A stretch of 8,309 nucleotides of DNA, taken from assembly GCA_021805265.1 (NCBI GenBank), contig JAJZFR010000034.1, positions 1 through 8,309 on the forward strand. The letters are read 5' to 3'. How positions within the stretch are numbered: the first letter of the stretch is position 1; every line of letters starts with the position of its first letter. The notes beneath the pieces were generated by a model. It ran no database searches, was not told where the DNA came from, and saw only the letters and a program-made list of their open reading frames with translations. The DNA comes from Acidobacteriota bacterium. Lineage in GTDB: Bacteria; Acidobacteriota; Terriglobia; Terriglobales; Acidobacteriaceae. Positions 1 through 6,769 of this stretch are shown in pieces. A program made the position numbers and the translations under genes.

Positions 1-1907
1 TGAAACTGATTGAAGAGGACTTTTTTCCAGTCCTCGGTCAGCTCCGCGCCCGGATAAGGGCGGCCATCGAGCCAGGCCATCGAGGCCCACTTCTCGGCAT
101 TGAGAACCTCTTCCTCGCTGGTGCGCATGTTCCGCTTGTGGTGCGCCTGGGTGGTCATTACGCCGCGGTGGTACTCGAAGTACAGCTCGCTTTTCCAGGT
201 TGGAATGCTGGTCATGCCGGGAACGTCGGGCGGGGCGGTGTAGCCTTTGGCAATCGAGGAATAGTCCCAGACTTTGCTTTCGGGCGCGATCTGTTTTTCG
301 ACCGAGGTGAAGAACGGCAGCGCCGTGCCGAACTGAATCTTCGGCGTGACGGTCGCAGTTGAGTTGGCCGGCGGCGCAGAGTCCGGCGACCAGTGGAAGC
401 CTTCGTCAAGAATGGCGCGCGTGGGGCCGCCGCCATGGTCGCCGATCCCGTAGAGGTCCATCATCTGGTTCATGCCGGTCGCGCGGTCGCGGGCTGTGGC
501 CAGGTCGCGCGCCAGGCGCACGGGGTCCAGGTTGTTGTTGGCGTAATCATGCGGGAAGTAGGCCAGCACCTTCGAGCCATCCGGTGACTCCCACCAGAAG
601 AGCTTGAAGGGAAGCTGGTTGGTGTCGTTCCAGGTCATCTTCTGGGTGACGAAGTAATCCACGCCGCTTTTCTTGTAAATCTGCGGCAGTTGCCAGTTGT
701 ATCCAAAGGAATCCGGGTTCCAGCCGATGCGCACATCGACACCGTAGGCATGTTTGTACCAACGCTTGCCGACCAGCAACTGGCGCACGAGCGACTCCCC
801 GTCGGGCATATTCAGGTCAGGCTCGACCCACATTCCGCCGACGACCTCCCAGCGGCCCTGGTCGATGCGCTGCTTGATCTCGGCGTTCATCTCCGGATAC
901 TTCTGGGCGATCCACTCGTTGTAGGCTGCGGCGGATTGCGTATAGGTGTAGCGGGGATACTCGTACATGAGCTGCAGGGCGGTGCCAAAGGTGCGCTTGA
1001 CCACATCGACCGTCTCGGTCCAGGGCCACAGCCACGCGGCGTCAATGTGGGAGTTGCCGGTGAGGTGCCAGGTTGCGGTCTGCAACAAGGGCTTCAGCAG
1101 CTCGAGCTTTTTCTGGGCATCGAGTACGGAGGCGTCAAACGCCGCCTGGTTGCCGGCATCGAGCGCCTTCAGGTCAACGGAATCGACCGCCGCACCGAGC
1201 ATGGCCTGCTTTCCTGTGTCTCCCGGCGCAAGGCTGGGAAGCAAGAGCGCCGCGACCTGAATCTCCTTGCCAAGGTCAACCGGATTGGGTCGCGTCTCAG
1301 GGAAATCGATCCGCATGGTTGCGCCGCGAATGGTCTTGTCGTCCACGGTGTGGAGGAGTTTCACCGCGACCGTCACGCTTTCGCCGGGGCGTGCATTGTC
1401 AAAGAGAACTACCGGTTCGAGATCGTCGCCGAGCGCCACACGTCGCCCGTTGAAGTAGAGAATCTGGGGCATTGGCCCGTTGGCATCGGCATGAAACTGG
1501 AACCAGATGCGGGCACCGGTGAGGTCGTAACCGTGGAGAGTGGCGGGCACGGTGATGGTCTGGCGAAACCAGACCGCGTCCCTGGCCGCTTTGGCACCCA
1601 TGGCGATTGGCTGCCAGTCGGTTTCGTCCGCATGCATGGCTTCGCCGTGGGCGAGGTCGCCGGAGTGCATCTTCCACGCGCCATCCGGAAGCTCGGACAA
1701 CGAGGACAACGCCGCGAGGGCATGCTGCGTGGCTACGGGCTGCGCGTGAAGCCAGGCTGATTCCTCCGCGCTCTGCGCCAGTGCAGAGGACGGCCACAAC
1801 AGGAGAACCAGGACGGCCAGGGAAAACAAAGCAGGGAGCGACGACCGGCAGATGGTTCGGGTCTTCGTCCAGCAAGAGATTTTCAATGCAGATGCGCTCA
1901 GAATCAC
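1..1907 (-). CDS. Secreted GH38 alpha-mannosidase, N-terminal 635 codons (3' end outside window)
   Basis: Glycoside hydrolase family 38 enzyme, expected to release alpha-linked mannose from glycans outside the cytoplasm, with a divalent metal at the active site. The frame is open without interruption from the GTG at 1907 to the left edge. Residues 1-44 form a signal peptide: a basic n-region, a hydrophobic stretch (ALFSLAVLVLLLWP) and a likely cleavage after ALA44. Residues about 60-200 look like the beta-sandwich domain that precedes the catalytic domain in many bacterial GH38 proteins. The catalytic part starts near residue 280: HID at 287-289 (metal ligands), WNPDSFG with the presumed nucleophile Asp399, GDHGGGPT at 489-496, then the conserved YHRGVMTTQAHHKR stretch. 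Full-length relatives are about 1000 residues, so roughly the last third is missing. No ATG is usable: the next in-frame Met lies beyond the signal peptide. A TTG at 1886 is an alternative start but has no well-placed Shine-Dalgarno. The family call is strong; the substrate is not determined. Confidence 0.93.
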   Translation of the reverse strand, partial: MILSASALKISCWTKTRTICRSSLPALFSLAVLVLLLWPSSALAQSAEESAWLHAQPVATQHALAALSSLSELPDGAWKMHSGDLAHGEAMHADETDWQPIAMGAKAARDAVWFRQTITVPATLHGYDLTGARIWFQFHADANGPMPQILYFNGRRVALGDDLEPVVLFDNARPGESVTVAVKLLHTVDDKTIRGATMRIDFPETRPNPVDLGKEIQVAALLLPSLAPGDTGKQAMLGAAVDSVDLKALDAGNQAAFDASVLDAQKKLELLKPLLQTATWHLTGNSHIDAAWLWPWTETVDVVKRTFGTALQLMYEYPRYTYTQSAAAYNEWIAQKYPEMNAEIKQRIDQGRWEVVGGMWVEPDLNMPDGESLVRQLLVGKRWYKHAYGVDVRIGWNPDSFGYNWQLPQIYKKSGVDYFVTQKMTWNDTNQLPFKLFWWESPDGSKVLAYFPHDYANNNLDPVRLARDLATARDRATGMNQMMDLYGIGDHGGGPTRAILDEGFHWSPDSAPPANSTATVTPKIQFGTALPFFTSVEKQIAPESKVWDYSSIAKGYTAPPDVPGMTSIPTWKSELYFEYHRGVMTTQAHHKRNMRTSEEEVLNAEKWASMAWLDGRPYPGAELTEDWKKVLFNQF

Positions 1908-1911
1908 GTTA

Positions 1912-1918
1912 CCCCCTC
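1912..1918 (-). promoter_or_regulatory. Shine-Dalgarno that fixes the GTG start of the mannosidase
   Basis: On the minus strand GAGGGGG ends four bases before the GTG at 1907. An in-frame TGA lies about 50 bases upstream of the GTG, and no ATG occurs between that stop and the end of the signal peptide, so this site is the main evidence for the start. The spacing is a little short but workable. Confidence 0.55.
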
Positions 1919-1935
1919 GTACAACATTCGGACCA

Positions 1936-1944
1936 ATCGTATCA
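1936..1944 (-). promoter_or_regulatory. Candidate extended -10 promoter for the mannosidase
   Basis: The minus strand reads TGATACGAT, an extended -10 (TG-N-TACGAT; four of six matches to TATAAT). Transcription would begin near 1929, about 22 bases before the GTG start. I see no convincing -35 box at 16-18 bases, so this is tentative. The alternative is read-through from the HD-GYP gene, which ends about 85 bp further upstream. Confidence 0.27.
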
Positions 1945-2028
1945 TCCTGGGGTGTTCATTTCCGAGATCGTTTGGAGGCTAATCGATCAATTTTTGGGTG
2001 GATTGCGTTGGATCCGAACGAATCTCCG

Positions 2029-3573
2029 TCAAGTGGGCAGGCGATAGCCCTTTTCACGGAACATGGCGGTACATACGCGGACCACTTCCGGATCCAGCTT
2101 ATCGGCGGTAGCCATGGATTGCACCTCACCCAGCGCGATGTCGAGACCCAGCGCCTTGCGGTAGGGACGTTCGCAGGCCATGGACTCGACGATGTCTGCC
2201 ACGGCAAGTACCCTGGCACCGGGCAGAATGGCATCACCGCAGATACCGAGCGGGTAGCCTGAGCCATCGAGCTTTTCGTGGTGCTGGCGCATGGTGTCGG
2301 CGACGGGCCAGGAGAATGGAATGTCCTTGAGAATGTGATAGCCGACATCGACATGGACCTTGACGCGCTCGAACTCTTCTGCGGTGAGCTTGCCGGGTTT
2401 GTTCAATATCTCCTGGGGGACGGCGAGCTTGCCGATGTCGTGGACCATGGCCGCCATGCGTAATCCCTGGACGTGGTCCTCGCCCCATCCCATATCTCGG
2501 GCGATGTCACAGGCAAGGGTGGCGACGCGGTTCTGGTGGCCTGCGGTAAAGGGATCGCCGGCTTCGAGCGCACTGGCGATGGCGGTGACAGCAGTGGTGA
2601 GCGCTTCGGCAAGCTGACATTGCGCGAGTTCCCGTGCTTGCCGCTCCTGCTCAATCTGCTCGCGCTGGCGCAGCGAATGGAGACCTACGCCAATCTCCTG
2701 GGCCAGATGTTGAAATGCTTCGTAGACGACGGAGCCAAAGGCGTTTGGCTCGGACGAATAGACGCCAAGAATGCCGTTCTGCGCCTCTCCAATACAAAAC
2801 GGGACGGTGATGGAGCAACGGATGCCTGCCTGGAGGGCGCGTTCCCGCCAGGGGGCGTAGTTCGGCGCAGTCTCGATGTCCTTGACAACCTGAATCTGAC
2901 CGGAGCGAAAAGCGATACCCGCTGGCCCCTGCCCGGTGGCCTGCTCTGCCGAGCCACTCAGCTCGATTCCGTCGAGGTAATGAATTGCCGTTCCGGCTTT
3001 GGCCTGGATGTCGATGCTGCGCTGGGGAGCGCTGCCGACGAGGCCAATGGCGGCCAGGACGAACGGCGAGTCCCGCGTGATGGCCTCGGCAATCTCCTGG
3101 AGCAGGGTTTCAGAAGATTGAGCCGAGACGAGGGTGAGCGCCGCCTCGGCGTAAGCGCGCAGCGCCCATCGCTTGGCCGCGAGACGATGCTCCATATCCG
3201 CTTCGAGGGCCGCGTTGCGCAGTTCGCACATGACGCACCGCCCTGCGGCATACGCGAATGGCCGCGACATGGTAATTCGTACCGGGATCGCTACGCCATC
3301 TTTTTTCAGCAGGGAGGCCTTTCGCGAGACGCCATTTTCGGAGGGTGTCGCGAACGCCATTTGCAGATCGGCGCGGTCCATGCCTGGCAGGAGGCGGAGG
3401 ATGGTCTCGCCCATCAACTCCGGCAGAGAATAACCGGTCAAAGGCTCGAGCAAGGCGCTGGCCTCAACCAGCACAAGGGTATCGGCGTCGAAGACGGCCA
3501 TGGCGACGGGCAGCCTGCTCCAGAGCATTCGACTCCAGTTTTCGGCGCCGAGGAGCTCGACTTTGTCTTCCAT
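2029..3573 (-). CDS. PAS-GAF-HD-GYP protein, probable cyclic-di-GMP phosphodiesterase
   Basis: Cytoplasmic sensor-effector of 514 residues (from the ATG at 3573); no transmembrane segment or signal peptide seen. Order: PAS domain (about 12-125, with MAVFDAD and a GYSLPELMGE stretch), GAF domain (about 140-300, with TGQGPAGIAFRSG and a GILGVYSSEPNAF core), a short charged coiled-coil-like linker (QREQIEQERQARELAQ), then HD-GYP (about 325-510). The phosphohydrolase residues look intact: AGH346, HD at 378-379 in HDIGK, HHEKLDGSGYP at 431-441 and VADIVESMA. HD-GYP proteins of this kind hydrolyse cyclic-di-GMP to pGpG and GMP; the intact HHExxDGxGYP supports activity, but the PAS and GAF ligands cannot be read from sequence. 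A TTG at 3633 would add 20 residues in frame. I prefer the ATG because the added residues lie outside any domain and an AGGGGG lies 11 bases upstream of the ATG. It is divergent from the cys operon and co-directional with the mannosidase. Confidence 0.92.
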   Translation of the reverse strand: MEDKVELLGAENWSRMLWSRLPVAMAVFDADTLVLVEASALLEPLTGYSLPELMGETILRLLPGMDRADLQMAFATPSENGVSRKASLLKKDGVAIPVRITMSRPFAYAAGRCVMCELRNAALEADMEHRLAAKRWALRAYAEAALTLVSAQSSETLLQEIAEAITRDSPFVLAAIGLVGSAPQRSIDIQAKAGTAIHYLDGIELSGSAEQATGQGPAGIAFRSGQIQVVKDIETAPNYAPWRERALQAGIRCSITVPFCIGEAQNGILGVYSSEPNAFGSVVYEAFQHLAQEIGVGLHSLRQREQIEQERQARELAQCQLAEALTTAVTAIASALEAGDPFTAGHQNRVATLACDIARDMGWGEDHVQGLRMAAMVHDIGKLAVPQEILNKPGKLTAEEFERVKVHVDVGYHILKDIPFSWPVADTMRQHHEKLDGSGYPLGICGDAILPGARVLAVADIVESMACERPYRKALGLDIALGEVQSMATADKLDPEVVRVCTAMFREKGYRLPT

Positions 3574-3667
3574 GGATCGTCTGGCCCCCTGACATTCAAA
3601 ACTTACTCCGGAGTCGATTTTCCGAAAACTCAATTCCGAAGACTTCTGCTGAGGCTACAGGAATCTC

Positions 3668-3696
3668 AGCTTAGTCCCGCAGGAAAACTTCGTCAA
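3668..3696 (-). promoter_or_regulatory. Sigma70-type promoter for the HD-GYP gene
   Basis: On the minus strand TTGACG (3691-3696; five of six to TTGACA) is followed after exactly 17 bases by TAAGCT (3668-3673; three of six to TATAAT). Predicted start of transcription is near 3661, giving an 88-base leader to the ATG at 3573, or 28 bases to the alternative TTG at 3633. The strong -35 and ideal spacing make this the best promoter in the window, though the -10 is weak. Confidence 0.45.
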
Positions 3697-3739
3697 TACA
3701 TTTTGTGGCATTGTGACGGCTTCCTGTTTCTGTACAAAT

Positions 3740-3768
3740 TTGAATCTCTTCCCGGCTTTTGCTACTCT
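3740..3768 (+). promoter_or_regulatory. Candidate promoter for the cysDNH-TSUP operon
   Basis: TTGAAT (3740-3745; four of six to TTGACA) and TACTCT (3763-3768; three of six to TATAAT) are separated by 17 bases. Transcription would start near 3775 and leave a leader of about 190 bases before cysD. Boxes of this quality occur by chance, so this is only the best candidate seen in the region. Confidence 0.3.
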
Positions 3769-3813
3769 CTACATACACATGGCGCGTTCTTCCCACATCA
3801 TGGCCTGTTGTTG

Positions 3814-3835
3814 CCTGTCGAACATCTTCGACGGG
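3814..3835 (+). promoter_or_regulatory. Hairpin in the presumed cysD leader
   Basis: CCTGTCGAA (3814-3822) can pair with TTCGACGGG (3827-3835) across a CATC loop: nine base pairs, one of them G-U. It is followed by TGTATTTACT, which is not a clean U-tract, so it is not a convincing terminator. It may be an attenuator or RNA-stability element, an operator-like inverted repeat, or chance. It lies 129 bases upstream of the cysD start, between the candidate promoter and the gene. Confidence 0.35.
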
Positions 3836-3964
3836 TGTATTTACTAGTCTCTGAAACTTCCCACCGCAATTCTTCAGAGGTCGCACCCGAGCTGAAACGC
3901 CCGTGTGTATCCCCTGCACGAACATTGGCCTTCAGCTTGAAACTCACCCCAAGCCGAGGTTCCA

Positions 3965-4960
3965 ATGAGCGTTCTTGACATCTTTCCCGAGTCATCTTCC
4001 CAGCCTGTAGCGCCTCCAGCCGGCGCGCCTGAGCCAGCCCCTCGGCTGAGCCAACCACGACTGAGCCGGCTGAGCCACTTGCGCCAGCTCGAGGCGGAGA
4101 GCATCCACATTCTGCGCGAGGTTGCTTCGGAGTTCGAGCGGCCGGTCATGCTTTACTCGATCGGCAAGGATTCGTCGGTGATGCTGCGGCTGGCGCAGAA
4201 AGCCTTCTATCCCGCGCCGATTCCCTTCCCGCTGCTGCACATCGATACGGGCTTCAAGTTTCGCGAGATGATCGAGTTTCGCGACAACATGGCGCGGGAG
4301 GTTGGCGCGGAGCTGCTGGTGTGGCGCAATGAGCCTGCTATCGCCGCCGGAACCAATCCCATTGCGCTCGACACGAAGCGCTGCTGCGGACTGCTGAAGA
4401 CGCAGGCGCTGCTGGACGGGCTGCGCCACTACAACTTCGACGCGGCCTTTGGCGGGGCGCGGCGGGACGAGGAAAAGTCGCGCGCGAAGGAACGCATCTA
4501 TTCGTTTCGCGACGGGGCAGGGCAATGGGACCCGAAGAACCAGCGGCCCGAGCTTTGGAACCTCTATAACGCGCGCATTCATCCCGGCGAAAGCATTCGC
4601 GTATTTCCGCTGTCGAACTGGACGGAGATGGATGTGTGGCAGTACATCCACGAGGAGAAAATCCCTGTGGTCGATCTCTACTTTGCCAAAGAGCGACCCA
4701 TGTATGTACGCGGCGAGTCGCTGCTGCCGATCGAGCAGTCGTTTGTGGCGCTGCCTGGGGAAAAGCCCAGGATGGTCAAGTCGCGGCTGCGGTCGCTCGG
4801 TTGCAGCCCGTGCACGGGAGCGATCCGTTCAGACGCCGGGACGATTCCGGAGATCATTGCCGAGTTGCTTTCGTTCCGTTCGTCGGAACGCGCCAACCGC
4901 GTGATCGACCACGACCAGGAAGGCTCGATGGAGCTGAAGAAGCGGGAAGGATACTTCTAA
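3965..4960 (+). CDS. cysD: Sulfate adenylyltransferase subunit 2 (ATP sulfurylase small subunit)
   Basis: Catalytic small subunit of the CysDN ATP sulfurylase: sulfate + ATP gives APS + PPi, driven by GTP hydrolysis in CysN, in the cytoplasm. The 331-residue protein matches the family along its length from LRQLEAESIHI (residue 39) to the C-terminal GSMELKKREGYF. The PP-loop nucleotide-binding motif SIGKDSS is at 65-71; HIDTGFKFREM, FGGARRDEEKSRAKERI and FPLSNWTEMDVWQYI follow in the usual order. The first 32 or so residues are an extra Pro/Ala/Ser-rich extension relative to the 302-residue E. coli protein. The start is supported by GAGG five bases upstream of the ATG and by lack of another ATG before residue 62. 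Unusual cysteines: Cys140-Cys141 (RCCGLLKTQAL) and Cys280/Cys283 (GCSPCTG). The stop is 2 bp before the cysN start, so the two are cotranscribed and probably translationally coupled. Confidence 0.97.
   Translation: MSVLDIFPESSSQPVAPPAGAPEPAPRLSQPRLSRLSHLRQLEAESIHILREVASEFERPVMLYSIGKDSSVMLRLAQKAFYPAPIPFPLLHIDTGFKFREMIEFRDNMAREVGAELLVWRNEPAIAAGTNPIALDTKRCCGLLKTQALLDGLRHYNFDAAFGGARRDEEKSRAKERIYSFRDGAGQWDPKNQRPELWNLYNARIHPGESIRVFPLSNWTEMDVWQYIHEEKIPVVDLYFAKERPMYVRGESLLPIEQSFVALPGEKPRMVKSRLRSLGCSPCTGAIRSDAGTIPEIIAELLSFRSSERANRVIDHDQEGSMELKKREGYF
4029..4076 (+). repeat. Four copies of CTGAGCC in the cysD N-terminal extension
   Basis: CTGAGCC occurs at 4029-4035, 4046-4052, 4061-4067 and 4070-4076, at steps of 17, 15 and 9 bases. 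The last three copies are in the same frame and encode Leu-Ser within RLSQPRLSRLSH, just before the conserved CysD core. This looks like local slippage or duplication that lengthened the N-terminus. Confidence 0.5.
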
Positions 4961-4962
4961 CC

Positions 4963-6732
4963 ATGACGACACTCGCAGAGAACAAGTTTTCCATCGACGA
5001 TTTCATGGCGGCAGAGCGCGCGAAGGACCTGCTGCGTTTTTCAACCGCAGGGAGCGTGGATGACGGCAAATCGACGCTGATTGGCCGGCTGCTGTACGAC
5101 ACGCAATCGGTGTATGAGGATCAGGTGCGGTCGATCGAAGGCAAAGGGACGACCGCGCCGGGGCAGATCGACTTTGCGCTGCTGACGGATGGTCTGCGGG
5201 CGGAGCGCGAGCAGGGCATCACCATCGATGTTGCGTACCGCTACTTTTCGACGGCGCGGCGGAAGTTCATCATCGCCGACACGCCGGGGCACGAGCAGTA
5301 CACGCGCAACATGGCGACAGGCTCCTCGACAGCCGACGCGACGATTGTGCTGATCGACGCGAGCAAGGGGGTTCTGCCGCAGTCTCGCCGACACGCCTAC
5401 ATCGCTTCCCTGCTCCGTGTTCGCTACGTGCTGGTAGCGGTGAACAAGATGGACCTTGCGGGTTACAGCGAGGAGCGTTTCGGCGCGATCAAGGCGGACT
5501 TCTCCGCGCTGCTGGATCAGATTGCGGCGGACACGGGAAACCCCGTCGAAGCGCGATTCATCCCGGTGAGCGCCCTCGCGGGCGACAACGTGGTCCATCG
5601 CTCGGAGGCGATGCCCTGGTACAGCGGGCCGTCGCTGCTGGAGCTGCTGGAATCCCTGCCTCCGGCGCAGCAATCGAACAGCGCTCCGCTGCGCTTTGCG
5701 GTGCAGCGGGTACTGCGTCCGGACGCTTCGTTTCGCGGCTTCGCGGGCCAGGTTGCATCGGGAACGGTTCGCCCCGGCGACGCAATTACCGCGCTGCCCT
5801 CGGGACGCACCGCTCGCATCGCTCGCATTGTCACCTTTGATGGCGACCTTGAGCAGGCCCACGCTCCGCTCTCCGTCACCCTCGTGCTGGACCGCGAGAT
5901 CGACATCAGCCGCGGAGACCTGATCGTTTCAAGCGACGCGCCGGCGACGGTCGCGACCGAGATCGAAGCGTCGCTGGTGTGGATGGACGCGCAGGAGCTG
6001 GCACCCAACCGGCGCTATCTGTTGAAACACGCCAGCCACGTTGTGCCTGCGGTTGTGGCCCGCATTCATCATCGCGTTCCGCTGGAATCGCAATCGGACC
6101 CGACGGCTCAGTCGCTGGCGCACACAGAGGCAACGACGCTCGGGATGAACCAGATCGGCGTGGTCTCGCTTCGGCTGCTGCGGCCCATCGCCGTGGATCG
6201 CTACGGAGACAATCGGCTGACGGGCGCGTTCATCCTGATCGATCAGGCGAGCAACAGCACGGTTGCGGCAGGCATGATCCGCGCGGCTGTCGCGCTTCCG
6301 CAAAGCCAGGCCGCGCAGCTACTGCAAACGGCCATCACAGGGCCGGTGACGTCGAGGGAGCGGTTTGTGCGGTGGGGCCATCGCGGCGGGGTTCTGGCGC
6401 TGACCGGCTCGATTGCGATTGCCGATCAGGTGGAGCGTGTGCTGTTCCAGGAGGGAATGGTGACGCTGCGACTGGAGACGCCGGCGGGCGAGGGTGCCCA
6501 TTTTCGCGAGGAGGCGGCCAGCCTGGATCAGACGGCGCACTGCGCAGCGCAGGCGGGATTGCTGGTGTTGATCGTAACCGCTTCGGACGAGCGAAGCCTG
6601 ATCGTCCATGCAGCGGACCATCAGGCAACCCTCAGCACCGAGGATCCGCAACGCATCTCGACGGAGATTCACGCTCTGTTGACGGAGGCCGGAATGCTGG
6701 CGCAGCCCTGGCGACCGGACTACGAAATCTGA
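4963..6732 (+). CDS. cysN: Sulfate adenylyltransferase subunit 1 (GTPase) with degenerate APS-kinase-like C-terminus
   Basis: EF-Tu-like GTPase subunit of ATP sulfurylase; GTP hydrolysis drives APS formation by CysD. The 589-residue protein has the G-domain motifs intact: GSVDDGKS at 30-37 (G1), EQGITIDVAYRYF (switch I region), DTPGHEQY at 106-113 (G3) and NKMD at 161-164 (G4). The two beta-barrel domains follow and end with RYGDNRLTGAFILIDQ and TVAAGMI near residue 445. E. coli CysN stops at about 475, but here about 120 residues continue (about 467-589). In fused CysNC proteins this position holds APS kinase. The extension has a similar outline (VLALTG at 477-482 where kinase has WFTGLSGAGKS, and AAQAGLLVLIVTA resembling the kinase 'DAGLIVI' segment), but it lacks the Walker A Gly/Lys/Ser and the DGDNVR motif. 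It is therefore probably not an active kinase. The start at 4963 lies 2 bp after cysD; the frame stays open further upstream, but that part overlaps cysD and has no homology. Confidence 0.95.
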   Translation: MTTLAENKFSIDDFMAAERAKDLLRFSTAGSVDDGKSTLIGRLLYDTQSVYEDQVRSIEGKGTTAPGQIDFALLTDGLRAEREQGITIDVAYRYFSTARRKFIIADTPGHEQYTRNMATGSSTADATIVLIDASKGVLPQSRRHAYIASLLRVRYVLVAVNKMDLAGYSEERFGAIKADFSALLDQIAADTGNPVEARFIPVSALAGDNVVHRSEAMPWYSGPSLLELLESLPPAQQSNSAPLRFAVQRVLRPDASFRGFAGQVASGTVRPGDAITALPSGRTARIARIVTFDGDLEQAHAPLSVTLVLDREIDISRGDLIVSSDAPATVATEIEASLVWMDAQELAPNRRYLLKHASHVVPAVVARIHHRVPLESQSDPTAQSLAHTEATTLGMNQIGVVSLRLLRPIAVDRYGDNRLTGAFILIDQASNSTVAAGMIRAAVALPQSQAAQLLQTAITGPVTSRERFVRWGHRGGVLALTGSIAIADQVERVLFQEGMVTLRLETPAGEGAHFREEAASLDQTAHCAAQAGLLVLIVTASDERSLIVHAADHQATLSTEDPQRISTEIHALLTEAGMLAQPWRPDYEI

Positions 6733-6758
6733 TTGGAAAGAACCATTAGCTGCAACTT

Positions 6759-6764
6759 GAGGAG
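6759..6764 (+). promoter_or_regulatory. Strong Shine-Dalgarno of cysH
   Basis: GAGGAG lies near the optimum distance ahead of the ATG at 6770, in the short cysN-cysH gap. It is the best ribosome binding site in the operon and supports independent, efficient initiation of cysH. Confidence 0.5.
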
Positions 6765-6769
6765 CCGCA

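Larger units (their letters stand above)
3574..3964. other. Divergent intergenic region between HD-GYP gene and cys operon
   Basis: About 390 bp with no convincing gene. It is visibly more AT-rich than the flanking CDSs, especially 3690-3780. It holds a good minus-strand promoter near 3668-3696, a weaker plus-strand promoter candidate near 3740-3768, a hairpin at 3814-3835 and the cysD Shine-Dalgarno. The open frames that cross it on both strands have compositions and neighbours typical of chance frames. I found no recognisable SAM riboswitch core. Confidence 0.7.

Noticed and set aside
690..1760. Long plus-strand open frame (356 codons)
   Set aside because: It lies wholly antisense to the mannosidase, whose frame has a signal peptide and GH38 motifs. 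The translated product has no recognisable domain; long antisense frames are expected in GC-rich coding DNA.
2008..2028. Possible terminator after the HD-GYP gene
   Set aside because: Only a five-pair stem with one wobble (around GATTCGTTCGGATC on the minus strand) and no U-tract; read-through into the mannosidase remains possible.
3814..3846. Hairpin read as an intrinsic terminator
   Set aside because: The stem is followed by TGTATTTACT rather than a run of T, and no gene ends upstream of it on the plus strand.
3671..3925. Small minus-strand frame (84 codons) in the intergenic region
   Set aside because: No convincing ribosome binding site, no recognised family, and it covers both promoter candidates.
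3769..3964. SAM or other sulfur-related riboswitch ahead of cysD
   Set aside because: No recognisable conserved core of the known SAM classes was visible by eye; a covariance-model search would be needed to exclude it fully.
2473..3978. Plus-strand open frame of 501 codons reaching the cysD start
   Set aside because: It is antisense to the PAS-GAF-HD-GYP gene and runs through the intergenic region. The product resembles no domain, while the minus strand has intact catalytic motifs.
4636..4962. Upstream extension of the cysN frame (109 codons)
   Set aside because: It overlaps the 3' end of cysD in another frame and has no homology to CysN; the normal CysN N-terminus begins at the ATG at 4963.
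5041..5862. Minus-strand frame of 273 codons inside cysN
   Set aside because: Arg/Gln-rich shadow of the GTPase gene with no domain or ribosome binding site.
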